From JBICHN01 sp043101845 (GTDB lineage: Bacteria; Planctomycetota; Phycisphaerae; Phycisphaerales; UBA5793), in the NCBI GenBank assembly GCA_043101845.1, contig JBICHN010000002.1, positions 868,001 to 932,000 on the forward strand: 64,000 nucleotides of DNA, given 5' to 3'. This document shows, one piece after another, positions 27,876-35,910 of this stretch. Within the stretch, counting starts at the first letter, position 1. Every line of letters begins with the position of its first letter. The notes under the pieces were generated by a model that was not told where the DNA came from, made no database searches, and saw only the letters and a list, made by a program, of their open reading frames with translations. Position numbers and translations under genes: made by a program.

Positions 27876-29294
27876 CTACAACACGAACCGGCTCAGATCC
27901 TCATCCGTGACGACCGCGTCGAGTTCCTGGTGGACGAGTGACGCGGTGACGCGGACCGTCGTGTCGCCGCGCTCGGCCATGTCCGGGGCGTCGAAGCTGA
28001 CCTGTTCGAAGAGGCGTTCGACGATCGTCATGAGCCGCCGCGCGCCGATGTTCTCCATCGTCGAGTTCGCCTTCGCCGCGATCTCGGCCATCGCGACGAT
28101 CGCGTCGTCCTCGTACTCGACGCTCAACCCCTCGGCGCCGAGCAGCGCCTGCTGCTGCTTGAGCAGCGAATGGTCCGGCTCGCGGAGAATCCGGATGAAG
28201 TCGTCCTTCGACAACCCGTCGAGTTCGACGCGGATCGGGAAGCGGCCCTGCAGCTCCGGCATGAGATCGCTCACCGACGCCGAGTGAAACGCGCCCGCGG
28301 CGATGAAGAGAATGTGGTCCGTGCGCACGATGCCGTGCCGCGTCGTGACCGTCGAGCCCTCGACGATCGGCAGCAGGTCGCGCTGCACGCCCTGACGCGA
28401 CACATCGGCCGAGGCGCGTCCGTCGGCGCTCGACGACGCGATCTTGTCGATCTCGTCGAGAAAGATAATGCCCGACTGTTCGGTGCGCTCGATCGCGGTC
28501 TCGATCATGCGGTCGCGATCGAGCAGTTTCTCCGTCTCGTCCTCGATGAGAATCCGCCGCGCCTCGCGCACGGTCGTCTTCTTCGTGCGGCTCTTCGAGG
28601 GCATGAGTTGCTCGAGCATCGAACTCATGCCGGGGTCGAGCTGGTCCGGACCCATGCCGCCGATCATCGGGATCGTCGAGCGCTCGCGGATCGTGATCTC
28701 GATCTCGCGGTCGTCGAAGAGCCCTTCGCGGAGTTTCTCGCGCAGCCGCTCGCGCGTGACCGACGCCTCTTCGCCGCCAAGTTCGGATGACTCCGCGGGG
28801 ACATACCCGGCGCCGCGCGCCCCGAACGCCCGCGTTCCGCCCGACCCGCCGCCGCCTCCGCCGCTTCCCTCATCGTCCGTCCGCCCCATGAGGATCGAGA
28901 CGAGCCGTCGCTCGACGGCCTCTTCGGCCTTCGCCTTCACTTCCTCGGCCTGTTCGCCGCGCACCATGTTGATCGCCAGGTCGAGCAGGTCGCGCACCAT
29001 CGACTCGACATCGCGGCCGTGGTAGCCGACCTCGGTGTACTTGCTCGCCTCGACCTTGATGAACGGGGCGTTCACGAGCCGCGCGAGTCGCCGCGCGATC
29101 TCCGTCTTGCCGACGCCGGTCGGGCCGACCATGATGATGTTCTTCGGCGCGACCTCCCGGGCGAGGTCGGCGTCGAGCCGTCGCCGCCGCCACCGGTTCC
29201 GCACGGCGATCGCGACGGCGCGCTTCGCGCCGTCCTGTCCGATGATGTGCTTGTCGAGCTCGGCGACGATCTGTCGTGGCGTGAGTTCCTGCAT
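27876..29294 (-). CDS. hslU: ATP-dependent protease ATPase subunit HslU
   Basis: A 472-residue AAA+ unfoldase of the HslUV protease. Seen directly: the opening LTPRQIVAELDKHIIGQ, Walker A GPTGVGKT at 57-64, ASKYTEVGYHGRDVESMVRD, Walker B IIFLDEIDKI, the sensor GAFHSASVSDLMPELQGRFP and the arginine-bearing NIGARRLMTIVE. The C-terminus LSRFVL is the tail that docks into HslV. The intermediate I-domain contains a glycine-rich insert near 130-150. TACTAT ends eight bases before the ATG at 29294, suggesting a leaderless message. No hslV is next to it: the upstream neighbour is a divergent zinc-ribbon gene and the downstream side is repeats. Confidence 0.98.
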   Translation of the reverse strand: MQELTPRQIVAELDKHIIGQDGAKRAVAIAVRNRWRRRRLDADLAREVAPKNIIMVGPTGVGKTEIARRLARLVNAPFIKVEASKYTEVGYHGRDVESMVRDLLDLAINMVRGEQAEEVKAKAEEAVERRLVSILMGRTDDEGSGGGGGGSGGTRAFGARGAGYVPAESSELGGEEASVTRERLREKLREGLFDDREIEITIRERSTIPMIGGMGPDQLDPGMSSMLEQLMPSKSRTKKTTVREARRILIEDETEKLLDRDRMIETAIERTEQSGIIFLDEIDKIASSSADGRASADVSRQGVQRDLLPIVEGSTVTTRHGIVRTDHILFIAAGAFHSASVSDLMPELQGRFPIRVELDGLSKDDFIRILREPDHSLLKQQQALLGAEGLSVEYEDDAIVAMAEIAAKANSTMENIGARRLMTIVERLFEQVSFDAPDMAERGDTTVRVTASLVHQELDAVVTDEDLSRFVL

Positions 29295-29451
29295 GCTGCG
29301 GGATAGTAGGGGAGGTGGGGGAGACGGAGAGACTGAAACGCCGACACGAACTCTTCCCCGCGCGCCGCGAAATCGTTACACTCCGGCCGCAGGCGGCGCG
29401 TAGCCGCTTCCTCAATTCGATGACTTCCGAACAATCCGCTTCGTCCCGCCT

Positions 29452-30267
29452 ATGTCCCACTACAACACCGAGGCCTACCTTCGCGCCCGCGGCGCTCTGC
29501 CCGAGCAGGAGATCCAGGGCGATCGCGCCTGCCACCAGTGCGGCTACAGCCTGCGCGGACTCAAGGTCGGCGGACGCTGCCCCGAGTGCGGCGCCATGAT
29601 CGGCCGGCGCAAAACGGTCGAGCACCTCATGGACTGCGGGGTCGACTACCTTCGTACTCTGCGCTTCGGCGTGCTCCTCGTCGCCGGCTCCGCCTGGGCG
29701 CCCGTGCTCATGTCCTTCTTCTACGACGGCCCGGTATGGATCGAAGTGTCGATCACCGTCGCGGCGCAGCTCGTCACGCTGTACGGCGGGTGGATCATCA
29801 CCCGACCGCGGCCCGACGAGTCGCTCGCCGAGCGGGTGTGGTGGTCGATCCCGGTCTTCACGCGCATCACGCTCATCGCGGCGCCGGCGCTCGTCCTGCT
29901 CAGCCCGGTCGCCGGCGCAATCGCCCCGATGCTCACGATCACGCTCGTCACGGTGGGCGTTACGCTCGCGCAGTGCATGCTCTGCTTCGCCTGCCGCGAC
30001 ATCGCGAGCTGGGCGCACGACGAGAGCCTCGCGCGCCATTTCGAAATCGTGAGCCTGCTCATCGGCGGCGGAGCGCTCGTTCTCGCCGGCGCGATGATCA
30101 TCCCTGTCCTCGGCTGTTTCGCGCTATTCGCCGGCTTCGGCCTGCTCGTCGGCGAAGTGTGGTACCTCGTGAATGTGTTGCGCCTCGCCGCGCTCGCCCA
30201 CGCGGTCGTCCGCGACAAGCCCCGGCACGATTCATCCATTCTCCGCCAGCCCGGAAAGGTCCGCTGA
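29452..30267 (+). CDS. Zinc-ribbon multi-pass membrane protein
   Basis: A 271-residue protein typical of planctomycetes. The N-terminal zinc ribbon is ACHQCGYSLRGL ... GRCPECG (residues about 26-48) and five or six membrane helices follow (FGVLLVAGSAWAPVLMSFF, VSITVAAQLVTLYGGWII, ITLIAAPALVLLSPVAGAI and others). Function is unknown. The next gene, 56 bases downstream, has the same architecture, pointing to a tandem duplication. It is divergent from hslU. Confidence 0.8.
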   Translation: MSHYNTEAYLRARGALPEQEIQGDRACHQCGYSLRGLKVGGRCPECGAMIGRRKTVEHLMDCGVDYLRTLRFGVLLVAGSAWAPVLMSFFYDGPVWIEVSITVAAQLVTLYGGWIITRPRPDESLAERVWWSIPVFTRITLIAAPALVLLSPVAGAIAPMLTITLVTVGVTLAQCMLCFACRDIASWAHDESLARHFEIVSLLIGGGALVLAGAMIIPVLGCFALFAGFGLLVGEVWYLVNVLRLAALAHAVVRDKPRHDSSILRQPGKVR

Positions 30268-30323
30268 CTCGGCGCGCCCATTCGTCCGCGCGCCGCTCTA
30301 TTCGACCGACCGACCGACGCACC

Positions 30324-31220
30324 ATGAGCCCTGTCGTTCCCTCCATGCTGAACCGCCCCGCCGACGGCGACGAGTCGAACGCCCGCCTCTGCCCGAAATG
30401 CGGCTACGACCGGCGCGACCTTCCGCTCGATCGCGCGTGCCCCGAGTGCGGCCACCGCGACGGGCCGAAGAAGGCCGCGGGCATGGCCGACTGCACGACC
30501 TGGGACACGGCCGAGGTCGAAGCCCTGCGCGGCGCCCTTTCGCTCGCGTTCCTCGCGTGGCTCGTCCTCTTCGGCGCGATGAGTCTCTTCGTGACATTCC
30601 CGATCAATTCCGTGGAGCCGATCGTGATGTCCACGCTCGCCCTTCTCGGCGCCGCAATCCAGGCCGCGGCGCACTGGCGCCTCTTTACCGCCCGGCGCGA
30701 CGCGAACCTGCGCACGCACGGCTGGAAGACCGCGGCCGGCGCCGCGTCGGCGCTTGCGGTCGCGCTCGTGGTCTACATCGGCGTCGGCATGGTCGCGTAC
30801 TTCATCGGACCCGCGACCGGCGTCCCGCTCGTCACGATCGGGCTGCTCCTCTGGTTCGCGTCGCGCATCGCGAGCTTCGTCCATCTCGAGCGCCTCGCCG
30901 ACGCGACGGGTGACGAATCGCTCGGCCGCCGCTTCTGGGGGCTCGCGTTCGCGCTCGGATTCTTCGGCCCGCTCGGCGCGCTCTTCGCCTACCAGACCGT
31001 GACCTGGAACCTCTGGATCTGTCTCGGCGTGTTGTGCTTTCCCTTCGGCTATCTTGTCGTCGAAGGGATGATCGCCTGGTCGCTCCTCGGCCTGCGGAGC
31101 AATTTCGCGTGGGCCGTGCGCTACCACTACCAGGACGCGGGCAAGAGCGAACGCCTGCGGGCGCGCATGGAATCGGACCGGCGCCACTCGCGGGGCGGCG
31201 GCGGCGCGACGGGCCGATGA
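30324..31220 (+). CDS. Zinc-ribbon multi-pass membrane protein, second copy
   Basis: A 298-residue protein with the zinc ribbon LCPKCGYDRRDL ... ACPECGHRDG and about six membrane helices, including ALSLAFLAWLVLFGAMSLF and ALAVALVVYIGVGMVAYFI. It parallels the preceding gene in layout but is diverged in sequence. The ATG at 30324 is supported by the conserved position of the ribbon; a second ATG at 30345 is possible. Its end is 19 bases from the next gene, which however has its own promoter box. Confidence 0.8.
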   Translation: MSPVVPSMLNRPADGDESNARLCPKCGYDRRDLPLDRACPECGHRDGPKKAAGMADCTTWDTAEVEALRGALSLAFLAWLVLFGAMSLFVTFPINSVEPIVMSTLALLGAAIQAAAHWRLFTARRDANLRTHGWKTAAGAASALAVALVVYIGVGMVAYFIGPATGVPLVTIGLLLWFASRIASFVHLERLADATGDESLGRRFWGLAFALGFFGPLGALFAYQTVTWNLWICLGVLCFPFGYLVVEGMIAWSLLGLRSNFAWAVRYHYQDAGKSERLRARMESDRRHSRGGGGATGR

Positions 31221-31239
31221 CCGCGACTACACTCCCTCA

Positions 31240-32274
31240 ATGAGCGAACCGTCCACTGAACTTCGTTGCGCCGTCGTGGGCGTCGGCCGCATGGGCCGCC
31301 ACCACGCGCGCGTCTACAGCCAGATGGACGGCGCCACGCTCGTCGGCGTCGTCGACCTTGACGAGGCCCGCGCCCGCGCGATCACCGACGAATTCGGCGG
31401 CGCCGTGTTCAACTCGGTCGAGGACCTTCTCGCGGTCGGCGTCGACGCGGTCACCGTCGCCGTGCCGACGAATTACCACCGCCAGATCGCGACGCCGCTC
31501 CTCCAGGCCGGCGTCGCCTGCCTCGTCGAGAAGCCGCTCGCGCCCGATGTCCGCGCCGCCGAAGCGCTCGCCCAGGTCGCGAGCGAGACCGGATCGATCC
31601 TCCAGGTCGGTCACATCGAGCGCTACAACCCCGCCGTGCGCGCCGTCGCGACGCAGACCGACCTGCGGCCGCGCTTCATCGAAGTGCACCGCGTGAGCCC
31701 GATGTCGTTCCGAAGCGTCGATGTCGGCGTCGTGCTCGACATGATGATTCACGATCTCGATGTGCTCCTCATGCTCGCGGGCGGCGAGCCGGAGCGCATT
31801 CAGGCCTGCGCCGTCGCCGTGCTCGGCGCCGCCGAAGATGTCTGCAACGCGCGGCTCGAGTTTCCCTCGGGCTGCGTCGCGAATGTCACCGCGAGCCGAC
31901 TTGCGCTCAAGACCGAACGCAAGATCCGCATCATCGCGGACGACGCATATGTGAGCGTCGACTACGGCCGCAAGACGGGACTCATGATCCGCCGCACCGC
32001 GAACGAAGCCGAGCTCGCGCGCCTGCGCGAACAACTCGCCGCGGGGACCGACCTCTCCGATGTCGACTACACCGACCTCGTGAATGTCGAGCCGCTCGAG
32101 GTCGACGACGAGGACCAGCTCGTCATGCAGCTCCGCGACTTCCTTTCGGCCGTGCGCTCCGGCTCGTCCCCGACGGTCGACGCCCGGGCCGGCTTCGCCG
32201 CCGTCCGCACCGCCGAGCGCATCGTCGAAGCGGCCCGCGACCACGCCGCCCGCCTCGACCCCCGTCCCACTTAG
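31240..32274 (+). CDS. Gfo/Idh/MocA family oxidoreductase
   Basis: A 344-residue NAD(P)-dependent sugar dehydrogenase-type enzyme. Seen directly: the Rossmann loop VGVGRMGRHHARVY at 13-26, the acidic VVDLDEARARA, EKPL at 97-100 with the catalytic-type lysine, VGHIERYNPAVRA and the conserved MIHDLDVLL with its histidine. The GHIERYNPA phrase is seen in enzymes that oxidise a nucleotide-linked N-acetylglucosamine (GnnA/WlbA-like), so a role in lipid A or surface sugar synthesis is possible; no partner aminotransferase lies nearby. TACACT is six bases before the ATG, so the message is probably leaderless. Confidence 0.9.
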   Translation: MSEPSTELRCAVVGVGRMGRHHARVYSQMDGATLVGVVDLDEARARAITDEFGGAVFNSVEDLLAVGVDAVTVAVPTNYHRQIATPLLQAGVACLVEKPLAPDVRAAEALAQVASETGSILQVGHIERYNPAVRAVATQTDLRPRFIEVHRVSPMSFRSVDVGVVLDMMIHDLDVLLMLAGGEPERIQACAVAVLGAAEDVCNARLEFPSGCVANVTASRLALKTERKIRIIADDAYVSVDYGRKTGLMIRRTANEAELARLREQLAAGTDLSDVDYTDLVNVEPLEVDDEDQLVMQLRDFLSAVRSGSSPTVDARAGFAAVRTAERIVEAARDHAARLDPRPT

Positions 32275-32275
32275 C

Positions 32276-32765
32276 CCCGGGCGCCCACACCCGGGGGAAC
32301 GGCTCTCGCCATCGCGCGACGATGGACCCGCACAAAACCCACAACGACTCCCAGATTAGCCCCGGGTGAATACACCCGGGGGAGCGGCGCCCGACCACAC
32401 ACGCGACTTCAATGTCACACGAATCTTGCGACGACAATCCACGGATCGTCTTCCTCGCGGTACGGCGGATGCCATGGGCCAATCCGTCACCCCACGAGTC
32501 GTTCAACCCCGCTCCCCCATGTGTTTTCACATGGGGCGAATCACGGTCCCCGATGACCCACCGGCGCGCCTCGACTCACTTCGCCCCGGGTGAAAACACC
32601 CGGGGGAGCGGCGCACGACCACACGCGCGATCCCGACCTCGCACGAATCCCCCGACGATGATCTACGAATCCTCTTCCTCGCGGTGAGGCGAACGCCACT
32701 CGCCTACCCGTCAGCCCACGAGTCAGTCAACCCCGCTCCCCCATGTGTATTCACATGGGGCGAAA
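32276..32765. repeat. CCCCGGGTG-family REPIN-like elements, two doublets and a single arm
   Basis: A single arm (GCCCCGGGCGCCCACACCC) lies at 32276-32302. Two full doublets of about 180 bp follow, at 32357-32537 and 32583-32761. Each begins with GCCCC-GGGTG-N4-CACCC-GGGGGAGCGG and ends with the inverted CCGCTCCCCC-ATGTG-N4-CACAT-GGGGC. The rest of 32275-32941 shows no gene. Confidence 0.93.
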
Positions 32766-32941
32766 CACCACCCCGGCGCGCCCGCCCGCGCCAACCCAAC
32801 CCCACCACTCCACGCCAAGCTCCCAACCACACCCCACGCCTCGACACCGTCCCTCCACCTCGCGAGAATGCACCGACCATCCAATCGATAAACACCGTTC
32901 GCCCCGCTCCGCCCCGCCCGTCCCCCGGAAGAACCCGCGCC

Positions 32942-33811
32942 ATGATCGGCTCCTTCACCCCGCTCGAAGTCGCCCGACTCGAAGAAACCCGCCAGGCCCG
33001 AGGCACGGTCGCGCTCATCGATCGCCTTATGGAAACCGATCCGTCCATCGACTACGCCTTCGAATGGATCGCCGACGGCGCCATGACCTTCGCCGGTCCC
33101 GGCAACTGGGCGAACCAGACCGCCGGCGTCGGACTGCACGGCGAAATCTCCGACGACGATCTCGACCGCCTCGTCGACTTCTTCACGAGCCGCGGCGTCG
33201 AGCCGAAGATCGAAGTCGCGTCCTTCGCGCACGAATCGCTCATCGCCGGCCTTCAACAACGCGGCTTCGGCCTGCGCGAATTCGAACATGTCTGGGCGCT
33301 CGACCTCACCAACGAAGCGAACCTCGACCCGTCGCTCGAGCAGGCGATCGACGCGTCGGTCTCGATCGACGAGGTGCCGCGCGACGACGACGCGACGATC
33401 CGCGCCTTCGCGGTGACGACGACCTCCGGCTTCGTTCCCGCCGGCGCCGACGACGCGTTCATCGAATCGCTCTACCGCCAGGCCGAGCAGATCGCGCGCT
33501 TCGAACAATGCGACGCCTTCATCGCCCGCGTCGACGGAGAACTCGCCGGCGGGGGCGGCATGGAAACGAACCACGGCGTCGTCGCGCTCTTCGGCGCGAG
33601 CGTCCTCCCGCCCTTCCGACGGCGCGGCGCCCAGACCGCCCTCATCCTCGCCCGACTACGGCGCGGCCGCGCGCGCGGCGCGAAGATCGGCGTCATTCAT
33701 TCGAAACCCGGCATCCCGACCGAACGCAACGCGGCGCGCCTCGGGTTTCAACTCGCCTATGTGAAAGCGATCATGGCGATGCCCGGCGAAGGACTCATCC
33801 GCTCGATGTGA
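32942..33811 (+). CDS. GNAT-family N-acetyltransferase-like protein
   Basis: A 289-residue cytoplasmic protein. The C-terminal half carries the GNAT core: CDAFIARVDGELAGGGGMET, then VVALFGASVLPPFRRRGAQTALILARL, where PPFRRRGAQ is the acetyl-CoA pyrophosphate loop (Q/RxxGxG/A), and a final NAARLGFQLAYVKAIM. The N-terminal half (WIADGAMTFAGPGNWANQ and GVEPKIEVASFAHESL) is a degenerate GNAT-like domain, as in proteins with two tandem GNAT folds. The substrate is unknown. The ATG at 32942 lies after the repeat block; no ribosome site is clear. It is convergent with and overlaps the next gene by 17 bases. Confidence 0.85.
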   Translation: MIGSFTPLEVARLEETRQARGTVALIDRLMETDPSIDYAFEWIADGAMTFAGPGNWANQTAGVGLHGEISDDDLDRLVDFFTSRGVEPKIEVASFAHESLIAGLQQRGFGLREFEHVWALDLTNEANLDPSLEQAIDASVSIDEVPRDDDATIRAFAVTTTSGFVPAGADDAFIESLYRQAEQIARFEQCDAFIARVDGELAGGGGMETNHGVVALFGASVLPPFRRRGAQTALILARLRRGRARGAKIGVIHSKPGIPTERNAARLGFQLAYVKAIMAMPGEGLIRSM

Positions 33812-34310
33812 CCGTCGCGCCGTATGTTGATTCGAGCAGGCCGCGCTCGCCGCACTCCGGGCACACGACGACGCCGTCGTCGCCCGCATCGAGCCCGCGA
33901 AGCGAGTACCCGCACCGCGCGCACGACCCCGGCGTCACGCCGAAGAGTCGCCACGCCCAGAGCGCCCCCGCGCCGACGCCGCACAACACCGTCGGAATCC
34001 ACAACGGCACGCGCACGAAGAACCAGTTTGTGTAGAAGTGGTAGTCCGGCGCCCACTCGACGCCCGTCCATTCAACCCGGCCGCGCATCCCCGTCCGTCC
34101 CGGAATCCGTCGCGTCTCGTAATTGAATCGCCCGCGGTCGAGCCGCATGACATGACGCGGGGTGAACGCGATTTCGAGCATCGCCGCCGCGCTCGCCGCG
34201 AAGAGCGAACCGAACACGAGCGTCGCGACGAGGAGCGACCACCGCGCCGTCGATCGCCAGCCCGGCTCACGCCGCCATCGCCACCCCTGCATCGCCCGGA
34301 GAGAACGCAT
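33795..34310 (-). CDS. Membrane protein with C-terminal zinc ribbon
   Basis: A 171-residue protein with one helix near residue 30 (LLVATLVFGSLFAASAAAML), a soluble section, a second helix (RVPLWIPTVLCGVGAGALW) and a C-terminal zinc ribbon SCARCGYSLRGLDAG ... VCPECGERGLLE. This is a recurrent planctomycete design; the order is the reverse of the proteins at 29452 and 30324. ATG 34310 is preferred over TTG 34319: TAGATT ends seven bases before it, suggesting a leaderless message. The function is unknown. Confidence 0.75.
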   Translation of the reverse strand: MRSLRAMQGWRWRREPGWRSTARWSLLVATLVFGSLFAASAAAMLEIAFTPRHVMRLDRGRFNYETRRIPGRTGMRGRVEWTGVEWAPDYHFYTNWFFVRVPLWIPTVLCGVGAGALWAWRLFGVTPGSCARCGYSLRGLDAGDDGVVVCPECGERGLLESTYGATVTSSG

Positions 34311-34396
34311 CAGGGTCAATCTACATCAATTCGCCTGCGCTCGCATGACCCGCTCCGCCGCGATCCAGACACGCGTCGCGCGCCTCGCAGAGATCC

Positions 34397-35830
34397 TCAC
34401 CACCACCACGACCACGCGATGAGCCCGAAAAGCGCCGCGAGCGCGCCGCGCTTGATCCACCGCACGAGTCGATCGATCGACACGCGATCGGCCCGCGCGC
34501 CGACGAGACTCCGCAGATACCGCTGACGCCACGCGATCGATCCGTGCCGCCAGCTCTTCGCTTCGCGCGACGCGTGATTGAGATCGCACACGATCCCGAG
34601 CGCCCGCGACATCGTCTCGACCGCCTCAGCGCTGATCGTCACCGGCTCGCGCGTCCGCCGCGTCATACCCGAAAGCGCCTGCGTCGCGAAGGTGTCCGCC
34701 TGCCGCTCGAAGCGCCGGCTGATCCATCCGAACGCGACAAGGCTGATCCCGATGAGCGCGAGCCCCGCGACGCCGTCCGCCCAGCCCATCGACTCGGGCG
34801 GCGCCGGCAGGTCGCGGTACCACCACGAGAGTCCCGCGTCGACCGCGGCGCCCGTTACACCGAAGATCGCGATGATGCAGAGCGCGAGCCACGGCAGATG
34901 GCGTCGCCGAATGTGCGCGACTTCGTGCGCCGTCACCGCTTCGACCTGGTCGTCATCGAGCCCGTCGAGCAGCGCGTCCGACAACAGGACATAACGCAAC
35001 GGGCCGATCGCTCCGACCACGGCGCCGTTCACCATCATGCCGTAGGTGTTCCACACGAGAATCCGCCGCACGCGCACGCCCTGCGCGACGAGCAGCCGCT
35101 CGAGCCGGTCGCGCAGGTCGCCCGGCGCGAGCGGCGCCGTGTCCCAGAGCATCCGGATCATCACCGGCGCGACGAGGAACACCACCCCCGCGCCGACGAC
35201 GAGCGCCGCGAACTCGACCGCGCCCTCTTCGAGCGGCCCGAGCGTCGACCAGGGCCAGTACCGTTCGACGACTTCGCTCCACCCCATGATGACGAGCACC
35301 GGCGCAAGAATGAGCACGAAGTGGAGCCGCGCCTGCGTGAGCAGATACTGCCCCCGCGTCCAGATCGGATAGACCGGCTTCCCCTGGTCGAGGTTGCGCA
35401 TGAGCGCCGCCTCGCGCACCCGACGGTGAATCGGATACTGGCCCGACCACCAGAGCACGATCGTCACGAGCGCCGGCAGGAGCGCGAGAACCTCGTCGAC
35501 GAGAATGAGATCACCCGTCACCGCCCGGATCGCGCCGACGAAGCCGAGCGCGATCACGCCGAACGCGTGCAGCCCGAGCAGCGTCCAGACCCCGAGCGCC
35601 ACCGCGCGCTCGGCGAACATCGCGGCCCGCCAGCTTCCGCGCCGCTCGAGCCGCCGCCGACACGCGACGAGCGCGCCCGACACCGCGACCGCGAGCCCCG
35701 CCATCGCGCCAATCGTCACGCCGATCCGCATTCCCGCCGACCACGACTCCGCCGCCGGCCAGGGCGCCCACGACGCCGCCTCGTCCGCCACATACACGAG
35801 CGCCACGAGGAGTATGAGCACGATCTGCAC
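34397..35830 (-). CDS. M48-family membrane metallopeptidase
   Basis: A 477-residue integral membrane zinc protease of the M48 (HtpX/Ste24-like) family. The zinc site HEVAH is at 302-306 in AVTAHEVAHIRRRH, and the third ligand is the Glu in SRRFERQADTFA near 375. There are six or more helices, four before the catalytic domain and two after it. The start at 35830 is a GTG after GGAAG; in-frame alternatives downstream are possible. It probably takes part in membrane protein quality control. It is followed on the same strand, after a gap, by the small zinc-ribbon gene and preceded by the lipoprotein gene at 35911. Confidence 0.9.
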   Translation of the reverse strand: MQIVLILLVALVYVADEAASWAPWPAAESWSAGMRIGVTIGAMAGLAVAVSGALVACRRRLERRGSWRAAMFAERAVALGVWTLLGLHAFGVIALGFVGAIRAVTGDLILVDEVLALLPALVTIVLWWSGQYPIHRRVREAALMRNLDQGKPVYPIWTRGQYLLTQARLHFVLILAPVLVIMGWSEVVERYWPWSTLGPLEEGAVEFAALVVGAGVVFLVAPVMIRMLWDTAPLAPGDLRDRLERLLVAQGVRVRRILVWNTYGMMVNGAVVGAIGPLRYVLLSDALLDGLDDDQVEAVTAHEVAHIRRRHLPWLALCIIAIFGVTGAAVDAGLSWWYRDLPAPPESMGWADGVAGLALIGISLVAFGWISRRFERQADTFATQALSGMTRRTREPVTISAEAVETMSRALGIVCDLNHASREAKSWRHGSIAWRQRYLRSLVGARADRVSIDRLVRWIKRGALAALFGLIAWSWWW

Positions 35831-35910
35831 GATGAATACGCCGCTTCCGTTCGAGCCCGGGTGAGTGAAGCGGCGCCAACCGCCGCCATCCGCCAGTCAG
35901 TCGTTCCCGC

